Of a stretch of 64,000 bases of DNA, positions 37,526 to 45,326 are shown in pieces. The notes under the pieces are model-generated. The model worked only from the letters and a program-made list of their open reading frames with translations. It ran no database searches and had not been told where the DNA came from. Source of the DNA: Novosphingobium sp. NDB2Meth1 (GTDB lineage: Bacteria > Pseudomonadota > Alphaproteobacteria > Sphingomonadales > Sphingomonadaceae); contig NZ_FPEH01000021.1 of NCBI RefSeq assembly GCF_900117425.1, positions 47,967-111,966 on the forward strand. Reading direction: 5' to 3'. Both the position numbers and the translations under genes were made by a program. Position 1 is the first letter of the stretch; each line of letters begins with the position of its first letter.

Positions 37526-37930
37526 TCAGGCCGCGTGGCGCGCCGGCGGCACGGCGGGCTTGGCTTGTGCGGCGGCATCCGTTTCGGGCCGGCCCAGTTC
37601 CAGCCGTTGCAGATGGCCGATCGCAAAATCGGCGACAAGGTTCGCGAAGACGTTTTCGTGCAGCGGCAGTTCGAATTCGATGCCTGACGTCTTGTCCCGC
37701 GACCACACGACCAGCGCGACCTTCGGCGCGAGTTCGGGGAGAAACAGCGTGACCGTATCGCCGATGCGCTGGCGCGGAATGCCTTCGATGCGGGCGCCAT
37801 GCGTGGTCATGTCCTTAAGCATGACCGTTGACCGCGTAACGCCATGCTTGCACCGCACCGGAAGCTCGAAACCCACGCGCCGCGCGCGTCGGTGATTGAT
37901 ATTCTCCACGCCCTCGTAGTCTTCGAACAT
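37526..37930 (-). CDS. PilZ-domain protein
   Basis: 134 aa. Cyclic-di-GMP receptor fold: RRARRVGFELPV supplies the RxxxR-type binding arginines and DMTTHGARIEG the (D/N)xSxxG-like strand (Thr replaces Ser). The start at 37930 is chosen because AGGAG lies 6 nt upstream; an in-frame ATG at 37963 would add 11 residues. Single-domain PilZ proteins relay c-di-GMP levels to partners. The GGDEF-EAL protein at 8.75 kb is the only c-di-GMP enzyme in the window. Confidence 0.82.
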   Translation of the reverse strand: MFEDYEGVENINHRRARRVGFELPVRCKHGVTRSTVMLKDMTTHGARIEGIPRQRIGDTVTLFLPELAPKVALVVWSRDKTSGIEFELPLHENVFANLVADFAIGHLQRLELGRPETDAAAQAKPAVPPARHAA

Positions 37931-38004
37931 GGCCTGCTCCTGCCGCCGGTTTACCACTTGCATTCAGAACGGCGGCAATTCGGCAGGCTTCAGGCCATAC
38001 GCAC

Positions 38005-38964
38005 TTATGCGGGCGCAGCGGGGTTGTAGCGCATGGCCACGTCGCAGCGGGCATAGCGCGTACCGTAATCAGCCATGATCCCGGCGTCGTGGTGGAAACC
38101 CAGCTTTTCGTAGAGGTGGATCGCCGCTGCGCAGGTTTGGTTGGTGAGGAGGTAGAGCGGATCGGCGCCCATGCGCTGGGCCCGGGCAATAGCAGCCGCC
38201 AGCAGGAATGCCCCTGCGCCAAGGCCCCGCGCGCTTTCGAGCACGCCCATCTTGGTCAGCTCATAACCGCCGCCGCCGGTCGGCTTGAGTGCGCAAGTCC
38301 CGACCACGCCGAGCCCATCCGCCTCGACGAACAGGATGGTGCCGCCTGCGTCGATGATCTTCTCGCGCGGGTTCTCGAGCACTTCGCGGTCGACCGGCTC
38401 GAGCACAAACATCGCGCTGATCCATTCGGCATTGATGTCATGGAACGCCTGCGCGAGATCGTCAGAATATTCGCGCAAGCGCAGTGCGGTCTTGCGGGGC
38501 GGACGGGCGCGGTCGAGCAGCGAGCGTTCGGTAAGGGCATCCTCGATCTGTTCGACGGTGGTGAGAAAATCGCCGGGGACGGACGCGAGCAGCGCTTCCA
38601 CTGCGCCGCCGATGCGCGGCCAGACTTCGGTGACCGCTGCGGCGTGGGCCGCCTCGCCGTCTGGCGTGAGCGAGACGAGGCGCCGGCGCTGGTCGCGACC
38701 GGTGACGGTATCGACAAGGCCGAGTTGCGCCATCTGGCCCACCGCGCGCGTCACGCCCGGCTGGCTGGTGCCGACGGCGGCGACCAGTTGGCTCACACTC
38801 TGCGGTCCCCGGGCTAGCGCGGCGAGCAGCGCCATGTGGCCCGGTTGGCAGGGGAGGTCCGCGTCGGCGATGGCGATGGCGGCCTCGGCCTGCATCCGCT
38901 CGGCCAGCCGCTTGAGGCGGCTGCCAAGGAAAACGGGCCCGGCCTCGCGCAGGATATCGATCAT
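38005..38964 (-). CDS. MarR-family regulator fused to GNAT acetyltransferase
   Basis: 319 aa. N-terminal winged helix of MarR type (about 30-150, with LVAAVGTSQPGVTRAVGQMA as recognition region and a DQRRRLVSLTPDG wing). C-terminal GNAT domain (about 165-315) with the acetyl-CoA loop near ARGLGAGAFLLAAAIARAQ and LYEKLGFH. The ATG at 38964 is chosen over an upstream frame that enters cmk; its ribosome site GGGAGAG sits in a perfect palindrome, indicating autoregulation. Such fusions usually control a small set of efflux or modification genes; none is obvious here. Confidence 0.88.
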   Translation of the reverse strand: MIDILREAGPVFLGSRLKRLAERMQAEAAIAIADADLPCQPGHMALLAALARGPQSVSQLVAAVGTSQPGVTRAVGQMAQLGLVDTVTGRDQRRRLVSLTPDGEAAHAAAVTEVWPRIGGAVEALLASVPGDFLTTVEQIEDALTERSLLDRARPPRKTALRLREYSDDLAQAFHDINAEWISAMFVLEPVDREVLENPREKIIDAGGTILFVEADGLGVVGTCALKPTGGGGYELTKMGVLESARGLGAGAFLLAAAIARAQRMGADPLYLLTNQTCAAAIHLYEKLGFHHDAGIMADYGTRYARCDVAMRYNPAAPA

Positions 38965-38970
38965 CTGCTC

Positions 38971-39006
38971 TCTCCCATAACGCGTTATATATCGCGTTAT
39001 GGGAGA
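38971..39006. promoter_or_regulatory. Palindromic operator of the MarR-GNAT gene
   Basis: Perfect 14-bp inverted repeat TCTCCCATAACGCG / CGCGTTATGGGAGA separated by TTATATAT, 6 nt upstream of the MarR-GNAT start codon and overlapping its ribosome site. The AT-rich spacer could be the -10 region. The half-site and position are what a dimeric MarR repressor needs. Confidence 0.8.
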
Positions 39007-39013
39007 GGCGATG

Positions 39014-39637
39014 TCAAGCCTTTCGCTGCTTCTCGACGAGTGCGATCGCCGCCGCGATGGCGGCCTCGATCGGAAGGGCGGAGGTGTCGAGGAGTTCGGC
39101 ACCTTCGGCCTGGCGCAGCGGCGCCGCGGCGCGGTTGCGGTCCCGCTCGTCGCGGGCGGCAAGGTCGGCCTCGATGGCCTCGCGCGTCACGTCCTCGCCG
39201 CGCTTTTGCATTTCGGCCCAGCGCCGCAGCGCACGGGCGGCGACGCTGGCGGTGACGAACAGCTTGGCCTCGGCCTCGGGCGCGATCACCGTGGCGATAT
39301 CGCGGCCGTCGAGCACGGCGCCGCCGGGCTGGCGGGCGAAGGCCTGCTGGCGCGCGAGCAGCGCGGCGCGCACGGCGGGATGGATCGACACGCGGCTGGC
39401 GAGCGCGCCGGTCTCCTCACTGCGCAAGGCATCGTCGGCAAGCAGGATTTCCGGAAAGTCGGCGGCGGCAAGAGCCTGGTCCGGATCGTCGGGATTGCCT
39501 CCGGTCAGGAACACCTGGCGACCGACTGCGCGGTAGAGCAGGCCGGTGTCGAGGTGCGGCAGGCCGTAGTGCGCGGCGAGCGCCTTGGCGATGGTGCCTT
39601 TGCCCGAAGCGGTGGGACCGTCGATGGCGATGATCAT
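39014..39637 (-). CDS. cmk: (d)CMP kinase
   Basis: 207 aa. Begins [20 protein letters not shown] (P-loop), with [32 protein letters not shown] and a lid with [13 protein letters not shown]. It phosphorylates CMP and dCMP. It overlaps the aroA stop by 4 nt. In many alphaproteobacteria rpsA follows cmk; here the MarR-GNAT gene does. Confidence 0.96.
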   Translation of the reverse strand: MIIAIDGPTASGKGTIAKALAAHYGLPHLDTGLLYRAVGRQVFLTGGNPDDPDQALAAADFPEILLADDALRSEETGALASRVSIHPAVRAALLARQQAFARQPGGAVLDGRDIATVIAPEAEAKLFVTASVAARALRRWAEMQKRGEDVTREAIEADLAARDERDRNRAAAPLRQAEGAELLDTSALPIEAAIAAAIALVEKQRKA

Positions 39638-40995
39638 GCGGCGTCTCCTGCCTGTGCGGTAGCCTTTGCCAACAGCGCTTCGAACACGGGGAAGCTGGTG
39701 GCGATAGGGCGAGTGTCGTCGATGTCAACGCCGGCGCGGCTGGCGAGGCCGGCCACGGCCATGCTCATGGCGATGCGGTGATCGAGGTGGGTGGCGACAG
39801 GCTGATTGTTGGCCCCTCGCAGTGGTTCCCCTCCGGTCCCGTCGATGATCAGGCCGTCCTCGGTTTCCGTCACTGTCGCGCCGGCCTGCTCCAGCGCCAC
39901 GCGCATCACGGTGATGCGGTCGCTTTCCTTGACGCGAAGCTCGTCGAGGCCGGTGGTGACGGTCCGCCCGCTGGCAAGCGCCGCCGCCACGAACAGGACG
40001 GGGAACTCGTCGACCATGCTCGGCACGACAGCCGGATCGACGGCGATGCCGGTCAACGCCGAGTGGCGCACGCGCAAGTCCGCGACCGGCTCGCCGCCGA
40101 CATCGCGCCGGTCCACTTCCTCGATCTGGCCGCCCATGTCGCGCAGCACGTCGAACAGCGCGGCACGGGTGGGGTTGAGGCCGACGTTCTCGATCACGAG
40201 GTCCGAGCCCGGGACAAGTAGAGCCGCGACGACGAAGAACGCGGCGGAGGAGGGATCGCCGGGGACTTCGATGGTCTGGGGCCTCAGTTCCGCCTCGCCG
40301 GTGAGGTGGATGGTGCGCGTGCCGTCCGCCGCGACCTCGACCGTCAGATCGGCGCCGAAGCCCTTCAGCATGCGCTCGGAGTGGTCGCGGGTCGGCACCG
40401 GTTCGACGACCGTGGTGATCCCCGGCGTGTTGAGCCCCGCCAGCAGCACCGCGCTCTTCACCTGCGCCGATGCGACCGGCAGGCGGTAGGAGATTGGTAC
40501 CGCGGGGCTGATCCCGCGCAAGGTGAGGGGGAGGCGTCCGCCCGGGGCGGCGGTGAAGTCCGCGCCCATCTGCGAGAGCGGATCGATCACGCGGCCCATC
40601 GGACGCTTCGACAGGCTGGCATCGCCGATGAACGTCGCGGTGATCGGATGGCTGGCGACGAGACCCATCAGCAGCCGGGTCGAGGTGCCCGAATTGCCCA
40701 TGTCGAGCGCCTGCCTGGGCTGGAGCAGGCCGCCGACGCCGACGCCGTCGATCACCCATTCGCCAGAGGACAGGCGGTCGATCGTGGCGCCCATCGCGCG
40801 CATGGCGGCGGCGGTGGACATCACGTCCTCGCCTTCTAGCAGCCCGGTGACCCGCGTCCGGCCCACCGCCAGCGCGCCAAGCATGATCGAGCGGTGGCTG
40901 ATCGACTTGTCGCCGGGGACGCGGATCCGCCCGGTCAGCGGCCCGGTGGCGCTGAAGCGGCGGGGGCGCGGGGCGGAGTTTTCGGCTGCATGCAC
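39634..40995 (-). CDS. aroA: 3-phosphoshikimate 1-carboxyvinyltransferase (EPSP synthase), class II
   Basis: 453 aa. Shikimate-pathway enzyme joining phosphoenolpyruvate to shikimate 3-phosphate. [39 protein letters not shown] and [12 protein letters not shown] place it with the class II (Agrobacterium CP4-like) enzymes, which are typically less sensitive to glyphosate. That property is inferred from class membership only. First gene of the aroA-cmk pair. Confidence 0.96.
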   Translation of the reverse strand: MHAAENSAPRPRRFSATGPLTGRIRVPGDKSISHRSIMLGALAVGRTRVTGLLEGEDVMSTAAAMRAMGATIDRLSSGEWVIDGVGVGGLLQPRQALDMGNSGTSTRLLMGLVASHPITATFIGDASLSKRPMGRVIDPLSQMGADFTAAPGGRLPLTLRGISPAVPISYRLPVASAQVKSAVLLAGLNTPGITTVVEPVPTRDHSERMLKGFGADLTVEVAADGTRTIHLTGEAELRPQTIEVPGDPSSAAFFVVAALLVPGSDLVIENVGLNPTRAALFDVLRDMGGQIEEVDRRDVGGEPVADLRVRHSALTGIAVDPAVVPSMVDEFPVLFVAAALASGRTVTTGLDELRVKESDRITVMRVALEQAGATVTETEDGLIIDGTGGEPLRGANNQPVATHLDHRIAMSMAVAGLASRAGVDIDDTRPIATSFPVFEALLAKATAQAGDAA

Positions 40996-41169
40996 TTTGG
41001 CGGGTCTTTCCGGGGTCTGGCTGGGTCGGGGAAGCGGGCGCGCTTTTGACAGCGCCCCGCGCCTATGGCAAGGCGCGCGCCGCGCTTGATTCCCGGATCA
41101 CCAGTCCCCATCAAGCAGAGCCATCGAGCCGCCCGCGTCTGCTGCGGGCGCCAGACTTAAGGATTACGC

Positions 41170-41487
41170 ATGGTCAAGCCTGAATGGGGCGCAAAGCACG
41201 GCTGCCCGAAGTGCGGCACCCGCTTCTATGATTTGGGCAAGGATGACCCGGTCACCTGCGTCGAGTGCAAGTACAGCTGGACGCCCGAGCCGGTGCTCAA
41301 GTCGAAGCAGCCGATCCCCTACGAGGAGATCCAGAAGGAGAAGGCCGACGTCGCGCCCGACGTCGATCTGGCCGACGAGGATCTCGACATCGACGAGGAT
41401 GCCGATTCGCCGGACAACGACGTCGATCTTGGCGGCGACGACGATCTGGGCGTCCCCGGCCACGACGGCGAGGACGAGGAAGTCTGA
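41170..41487 (+). CDS. FYDLN acid-domain protein (TIGR02300 family)
   Basis: 105 aa. N-terminal zinc-ribbon-like part with CPKCGTRFYDLGKDDPVTCVEC (four cysteines; here FYDLG rather than FYDLN), a conserved block EPVLKSKQPIPYEEI, and a highly acidic Asp/Glu tail. Conserved in alphaproteobacteria, function unknown. It lies between aroA (divergent) and tRNA-Ala. Confidence 0.88.
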   Translation: MVKPEWGAKHGCPKCGTRFYDLGKDDPVTCVECKYSWTPEPVLKSKQPIPYEEIQKEKADVAPDVDLADEDLDIDEDADSPDNDVDLGGDDDLGVPGHDGEDEEV

Positions 41488-41662
41488 CGTTTCCACGCGC
41501 CGGAGCGCCCCGCGGCCTGATCGCGCGGCGCTCCGGCGGGTGAATTTCTTCTGGTGCAAATTTTGTGTTGCCAGCAGGGTGGGCCTCGCATAAAGGCGCG
41601 GTCCTCCGGCGGAACACTTGCCGGACCGCAGTGCCTCCAGCGGCACTTCGCGAAATGGATAT

Positions 41663-41738
41663 GGGGCCTTAGCTCAGCTGGGAGAGCGCCTGCATGGCAT
41701 GCAGGAGGTCAGCGGTTCGATCCCGCTAGGCTCCACCA
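41663..41738 (+). tRNA. tRNA-Ala (GGC)
   Basis: 76 nt with encoded CCA. Acceptor stem GGGGCCT/AGGCTCC includes the G3:U70 wobble that identifies alanine tRNA. D-arm AGCTCAGCTGGGAGAGC, anticodon loop ATGGCAT (anticodon GGC) on stem CCTGC/GCAGG, T-arm GCGGTTCGATCCCGC. Confidence 0.97.
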
Positions 41739-41964
41739 TTTCCCCCTCCTTCACATCGGCAGATCAGGCTCGGCGCGGCGCAATTGCGTGGTGCGCGGAT
41801 TGCCTTGCCATTGACGCACATCACACCCCTGCCTAGGCATGCGCGCTATCGGGTTCATCGGCGGTACAACGGATCGCCGCATAACAAAGGCCTTGCAGCG
41901 GCGGACAATGCTCCGGATCGAACGGAAGCAGGCGGCGCCGCGCAGATCAGGGGTGCCATTGGTG

Positions 41965-42567
41965 ATGAACACGTCTCGTTCCGCTTTCTGCCACCGGCTC
42001 GGCACGGCGCTTGGCATTCTTGCCTGCGGCTGCCTCGCGGCGACGCATGCCAGCGCGCAGTTCGGGGGCTTCAGCATGCCCTCGCTGCCGAGTGTGCCGT
42101 CCAGTTCGTCGAAGAGCTCGGACGGTTGCCCCAAGGGCAAGAGTAAGAGCGAAGGCTCGGCGGTGCTGGGCGGCCTCATCGGGCAGGGCCTTGGCCGTGC
42201 GGCGGGGTCGGCGGGGGTTTCGAGCTACTTTCCGATCTCCGAAGTGGCGGGCACGCTGACCAATGCCATCGCCTGCAAGCTCGATCCCGCCGAGCAGAAG
42301 CAGGCCGCCAACGCGACGATCGAGGCGACCCGCGGCGAGGCCGGGGATACCGCGCCGCCGCCGGTGGGCGCATCCTCCTCATGGACGTCCGAAACGCGCG
42401 AGAACGTGTCGGGCACGTCGACCGTGGTCGCGCGCAATGACAATGATCAGGCAGGCCTGCAATGCATCACCGTGAGCGACGTGATCATCGTCAACGGCGA
42501 GGAGACCACCGCCAACAAGCGCATGTGCCGCAGGCCCGGGCAGGCGCGCTATGCACTGATGGCCTGA
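41965..42567 (+). CDS. Secreted glycine-zipper-like protein, uncharacterised
   Basis: 200 aa with a signal peptide (cleavage about THASA-QF). A Ser-rich stretch, then GGLIGQGLGRAAGSAG (glycine-zipper-like, as in 17-kDa surface antigen proteins) and a C-terminal domain with C-x-T-V-S (LQCITVSDVIIVNGEE) ending near ANKRMCRRP. Start at 41965; the longer frame from 41839 lacks a signal at its N-terminus. The stop overlaps the next ATG by one base. Confidence 0.72.
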   Translation: MNTSRSAFCHRLGTALGILACGCLAATHASAQFGGFSMPSLPSVPSSSSKSSDGCPKGKSKSEGSAVLGGLIGQGLGRAAGSAGVSSYFPISEVAGTLTNAIACKLDPAEQKQAANATIEATRGEAGDTAPPPVGASSSWTSETRENVSGTSTVVARNDNDQAGLQCITVSDVIIVNGEETTANKRMCRRPGQARYALMA

Positions 42568-43283
42568 TGGACCGGCTGCGCGCCCTTGCTCTTGGCCTTG
42601 CGGGCTTCGCGCTCGTGGCCGCGAAGCCTGCCGCCATCGTGATGGACAAGGACAACCCCTCGTGCCCCGCCGCACCCGATTGGGGGCAGGCCAAAGCGAT
42701 TGCGCTGACCGCGGAGGACAGGGGCGGCAAGCACGTGCTGATCGCGGACGGGATCATCGATTCGACCTTGCCCAAGCGCCTCAAGGCCGCGCTCGATGCC
42801 GATGAGCGCATCGAGGAGATCTGGATCAAGTCGCGCGGCGGCGATGCCCGCGCCGGGAACCTCGCCGGCAAGGTGATCCGCAGCTATCCCGGCATGGTCA
42901 CGCGCATTCCCAAGGGCTGGACGTGCTTTTCCGCCTGCAACTTCGTATTCATGGGCGGCGACCGGCGCTTCGTCGATCCGGGCGGGGTGTTCATGGTCCA
43001 CATGTTCACCCACACCGGCGACCGCGACACGATCGAGATCTCGGTCGAGGAAGGCAGCGCGGAGACGACGCGCCTGATCGGCCAGATCGAGCAGGACAGC
43101 GCGCTGCTGGCGAGCGAGGACAACGATTTCCTGATCCGCATGGGGATCAGCCGCAAGCTGCTGACCGAAGTGATGTACCGGCAGCAGGCGGTCGCGACCG
43201 CGCAGAACAAGACCACGCGCTATTGCCTGAGCCAGGACGAGGTGCGCAAATACAACGTGGTGCCGCAGGAAACGGCGGGTTAG
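42567..43283 (+). CDS. Exported ClpP/crotonase-fold-like protein (COG3904 type)
   Basis: 238 aa with an N-terminal hydrophobic signal. The middle resembles the ClpP fold: IKSRGGDARAG (89-97, like the oxyanion strand), TCFSACNFVFMGG with possible nucleophile S122, and GVFMVHMF with H145. Periplasmic relatives are annotated only as ClpP-like; protease activity is inferred from these residues. Overlaps the upstream gene by one base, forming a pair. Confidence 0.72.
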   Translation: MDRLRALALGLAGFALVAAKPAAIVMDKDNPSCPAAPDWGQAKAIALTAEDRGGKHVLIADGIIDSTLPKRLKAALDADERIEEIWIKSRGGDARAGNLAGKVIRSYPGMVTRIPKGWTCFSACNFVFMGGDRRFVDPGGVFMVHMFTHTGDRDTIEISVEEGSAETTRLIGQIEQDSALLASEDNDFLIRMGISRKLLTEVMYRQQAVATAQNKTTRYCLSQDEVRKYNVVPQETAG

Positions 43284-43290
43284 CCCGCTG

Positions 43291-43378
43291 CGAAAAGCGA
43301 CAAAAGCGACAGTGTGTCGCTTTTCGGATTCCCTATCAAATATCTGAAATTGCGTTGTAAAAAGCGCGAAAAGCGACA
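43291..43378. repeat. GCGAAAAGCGACA repeat: one hairpin and a third half-copy
   Basis: CGAAAAGCGACA (43291-43302) pairs perfectly with TGTCGCTTTTCG (43315-43326). The same 12-mer recurs in direct orientation at 43367-43378. The whole 43284-43572 interval has no gene and is AT-richer than its surroundings; the hairpin could end transcription of the ClpP-like gene. Confidence 0.75.
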
Positions 43379-43572
43379 GGGCGACAGTTTCCGGCGCGCG
43401 CGGATTCTTGGCGATTTGACCATATCAAAGAGCGCGCGGGTCCTGCTGATCCCGTACAGCGACCATGCCACATCCGGCGCCTGTAGGAAAATCGGCAGGC
43501 GCCTCCCGCTCTTGTGCTGCCGCGCCGGTTCCCCCATGTCGGTCAATCCTGCATGGAGCAAAGGACTGGCCG

Positions 43573-44031
43573 ATGAGCGTCGCGTTTCGCCGCGAGAGTG
43601 ATGACGAGCATCTCGAGCCCAAGTTCGAGCTGCCGATCCCGCCGGGGCCGAATCTGGTGACGGCGCGCGGCCTTGCGCTGATCGGTGCGCGCGTCGAGGC
43701 GCTGGAGGCGGAGCTGGCGGGCCTTTCCGAGGAGACCGAGATCAAGCGCGTGAAGCGCGACTTGCGCTACTGGCGGACACGGCAGGCGACGGCGCAACTG
43801 ATGCCGCCGCCGGAAGGCGATGCGGTCGCGTTCGGTTCGACGGTGACGTTCCGGATCGGCGGCGAGGCGCGCACGGTTACGCTGGTCGGCGATGACGAGG
43901 CCGATCCGGCGGCGGGGCTGCTCTCGTTCACCGCGCCGCTCAGCCGTGCGCTGATGGGGGCCGAGGCGGGGGACGAGATCGACTTCGGCGGGAAGGCGGG
44001 GGCGATCGAGGTTCTTGGGGTGAATGTCTGA
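43573..44031 (+). CDS. GreA/GreB-family transcription factor-like protein
   Basis: 152 aa. N-terminal helices (LVTARGLALIGARVEALEAE, then KRVKRDLRYWRTRQATAQL) followed by a C-terminal FKBP-like domain (FGSTVTFRIGGEARTVTLVG, ISRALMG-type sequence LSRALMGAEAGDEIDF). This is the organisation of Gre factors, with a shorter coiled coil; it may be a nucleoside-diphosphate-kinase-regulator/Gre-like paralogue rather than canonical GreA. Start at MSVAF with the upstream frame rejected. Confidence 0.8.
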   Translation: MSVAFRRESDDEHLEPKFELPIPPGPNLVTARGLALIGARVEALEAELAGLSEETEIKRVKRDLRYWRTRQATAQLMPPPEGDAVAFGSTVTFRIGGEARTVTLVGDDEADPAAGLLSFTAPLSRALMGAEAGDEIDFGGKAGAIEVLGVNV

Positions 44032-44107
44032 GGTGCGAGGGGCGAGGTGACGGTGTGCGGGATGGGTGGGATTGGTGGGAAGTGCACAATTCTGCCAGTT
44101 CCTTGTC

Positions 44108-44138
44108 CGTCGCCCCGTGCTTGACACGGGGCTTGGCT
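44108..44138. repeat. Left 31-bp terminal inverted repeat of the GIY-YIG unit
   Basis: Contains CGTCGCCCCGTGCTTGACAC. Matches the reverse complement of 44498-44528 at 30 of 31 positions and is related to the arms at 45168-45258. Confidence 0.85.
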
Positions 44139-44172
44139 TTCCTCGCAGCCTAGCGTTCGGCATACTGGAGCG

Positions 44173-44499
44173 ATGGAGAAGGGCGGCTGTGTCTACATCA
44201 TGGCGAACCGCTATCGTGGCGGGACGTATGTCGGCGTCACTTCTGATCTGATCCGCCGCGTGTGGCAGCATCGGGAGGGGGAAGGCTCGATGCATGTCAG
44301 GGACTTTGCAAAGACCAGGCTCGTCTACGCCGAGCGGCACGAGGAAATCGAACCCGCCATTGCGCGTGAGAAGCTCGTCAAGAAATGGCGGCGGGAATGG
44401 AAGTTCGCGCTGATCGAGGCAGACAATCCCGATTGGCTCGACCTTTGGGACCAGTGGTACCCGGCAGGAGATGAGCCGCAGGGCAGCGCTGGAAGGTAG
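44173..44499 (+). CDS. GIY-YIG nuclease family protein
   Basis: 108 aa, a single GIY-YIG domain: VYIMAN and TYVGVTSDL form the two Tyr motifs, with Arg in LIRRVWQHR, E-x-x-E in AERHEEIEPAI, the metal-binding Glu region AREKLVKKWRREWK, and NPDWLDLW at the end. Catalytic residues look intact. The gene lies between 31-bp inverted repeats; its stop codon overlaps the first bases of the right repeat. Stand-alone proteins of this type are numerous in sphingomonads and have no proven role. Confidence 0.88.
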   Translation: MEKGGCVYIMANRYRGGTYVGVTSDLIRRVWQHREGEGSMHVRDFAKTRLVYAERHEEIEPAIAREKLVKKWRREWKFALIEADNPDWLDLWDQWYPAGDEPQGSAGR

Positions 44500-44528
44500 C
44501 CAAGCCGCGTGTCAAGCACGGGGCGACG
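44498..44528. repeat. Right 31-bp terminal inverted repeat of the GIY-YIG unit
   Basis: Contains GTGTCAAGCACGGGGCGACG; the inverted partner of 44108-44138 with one mismatch. It begins within the stop codon of the nuclease gene. I see no clear target-site duplication outside the pair. Confidence 0.85.
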
Positions 44529-44588
44529 ATGGGTTTTGGTGGCGATGTGAAGAGCCAGGATGGCTGGAAGTCGGTGGGAAGCGGACGT

Positions 44589-45068
44589 TCAGCGGCCTCG
44601 CGAAAGGGCGGTTAACTCCGCTACGTCGTGAGCTGTGACCTCATTCCACACCTTGGATTGGCCGCAGCTATAATTGACCCAAAGCGCATCCTTGGCGATT
44701 GCTCGACCTGCCTTGGACCACCCGGCTGGCACCAGAAAAAGCAAATAGTCCCGATCAAAATCAGGCACACCGCCAGCGCCATCCATGTAGAAGCCACCGC
44801 TGTTACGCTCAGTGAACAATGTGACGCGGCTCCGCAGCTTGCCCTTATAGGATTTTACAACCTTAAGACGATAAAGTGTCCACGACTCGCCATTATCCGA
44901 CCAATGATAATCAGCGGAGACAACATGCGCACGAACGACCCACTTGGAGTCGTGAAACTCCCGAGCAATGCTGGTCTTTGCGTTATTCACGCCATCATAA
45001 ATGCAGAGTGCTGAAGCAGGCACCCCCCACATGAGTAGTAGACCCGCGCAGACCAGTTTTCGAACCAT
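44589..45068 (-). CDS. Exported uncharacterised protein
   Basis: 159 aa. N-terminal signal (MVRKLVCAGLLLMWGVPASA) then a domain with ALCIYDGV, WVVRAHVVSADYHWSD, LYRLKVVKSYKGKLRSRVTL and DYLLFLVPAGW: the pattern of a small beta-barrel secreted protein (tissue-inhibitor/NTR-like is possible). The start at 45068 is taken because the longer frame runs into the 45168-45258 repeat. Base composition is visibly lower in GC than the surroundings, and it sits between two repeat elements, suggesting acquisition. Confidence 0.65.
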   Translation of the reverse strand: MVRKLVCAGLLLMWGVPASALCIYDGVNNAKTSIAREFHDSKWVVRAHVVSADYHWSDNGESWTLYRLKVVKSYKGKLRSRVTLFTERNSGGFYMDGAGGVPDFDRDYLLFLVPAGWSKAGRAIAKDALWVNYSCGQSKVWNEVTAHDVAELTALSRGR

Positions 45069-45167
45069 ACCACCAGCATATGCCCATTTTGCAATGTCCG
45101 TAAGCGGGCGGAAGCAGTTGTTCGCTGATGTTCGCTCGGGCTGATGCCATGTTACACGAGATAGGAT

Positions 45168-45258
45168 CGTCGGCCCGTGCTTGACACGGGCCTCGGCTGT
45201 TCTTTTCGGGCGCGGCGCTCGAAGCATAGCCGAGCCCCGTGTCAAACACGGGGCGACG
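45168..45258. repeat. Gene-less inverted-repeat element related to the GIY-YIG unit
   Basis: Two 31-nt arms (45168-45198 and 45228-45258) of the CGTCG-CCGTGCTTGACAC type around a 29-nt centre. The arms closely resemble those flanking the GIY-YIG gene at 44108-44528, and the centre ends GAAGCATA, similar to CGGCATA just upstream of that gene. Looks like an internally deleted (MITE-like) version. Confidence 0.75.
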
Positions 45259-45326
45259 GGGTTTGGTTTGTGGCCCGACCTTTTGTGATTCCTGCGCAAA
45301 CCGGGGTTTGAGCCCTGCCATGCGCT

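Noticed and set aside
45110..45140. Second LexA box (GTTC...GTTC)
   Set aside because: Spacing between the GTTC half-sites is 6 nt, not the 7 required by the alphaproteobacterial LexA consensus.
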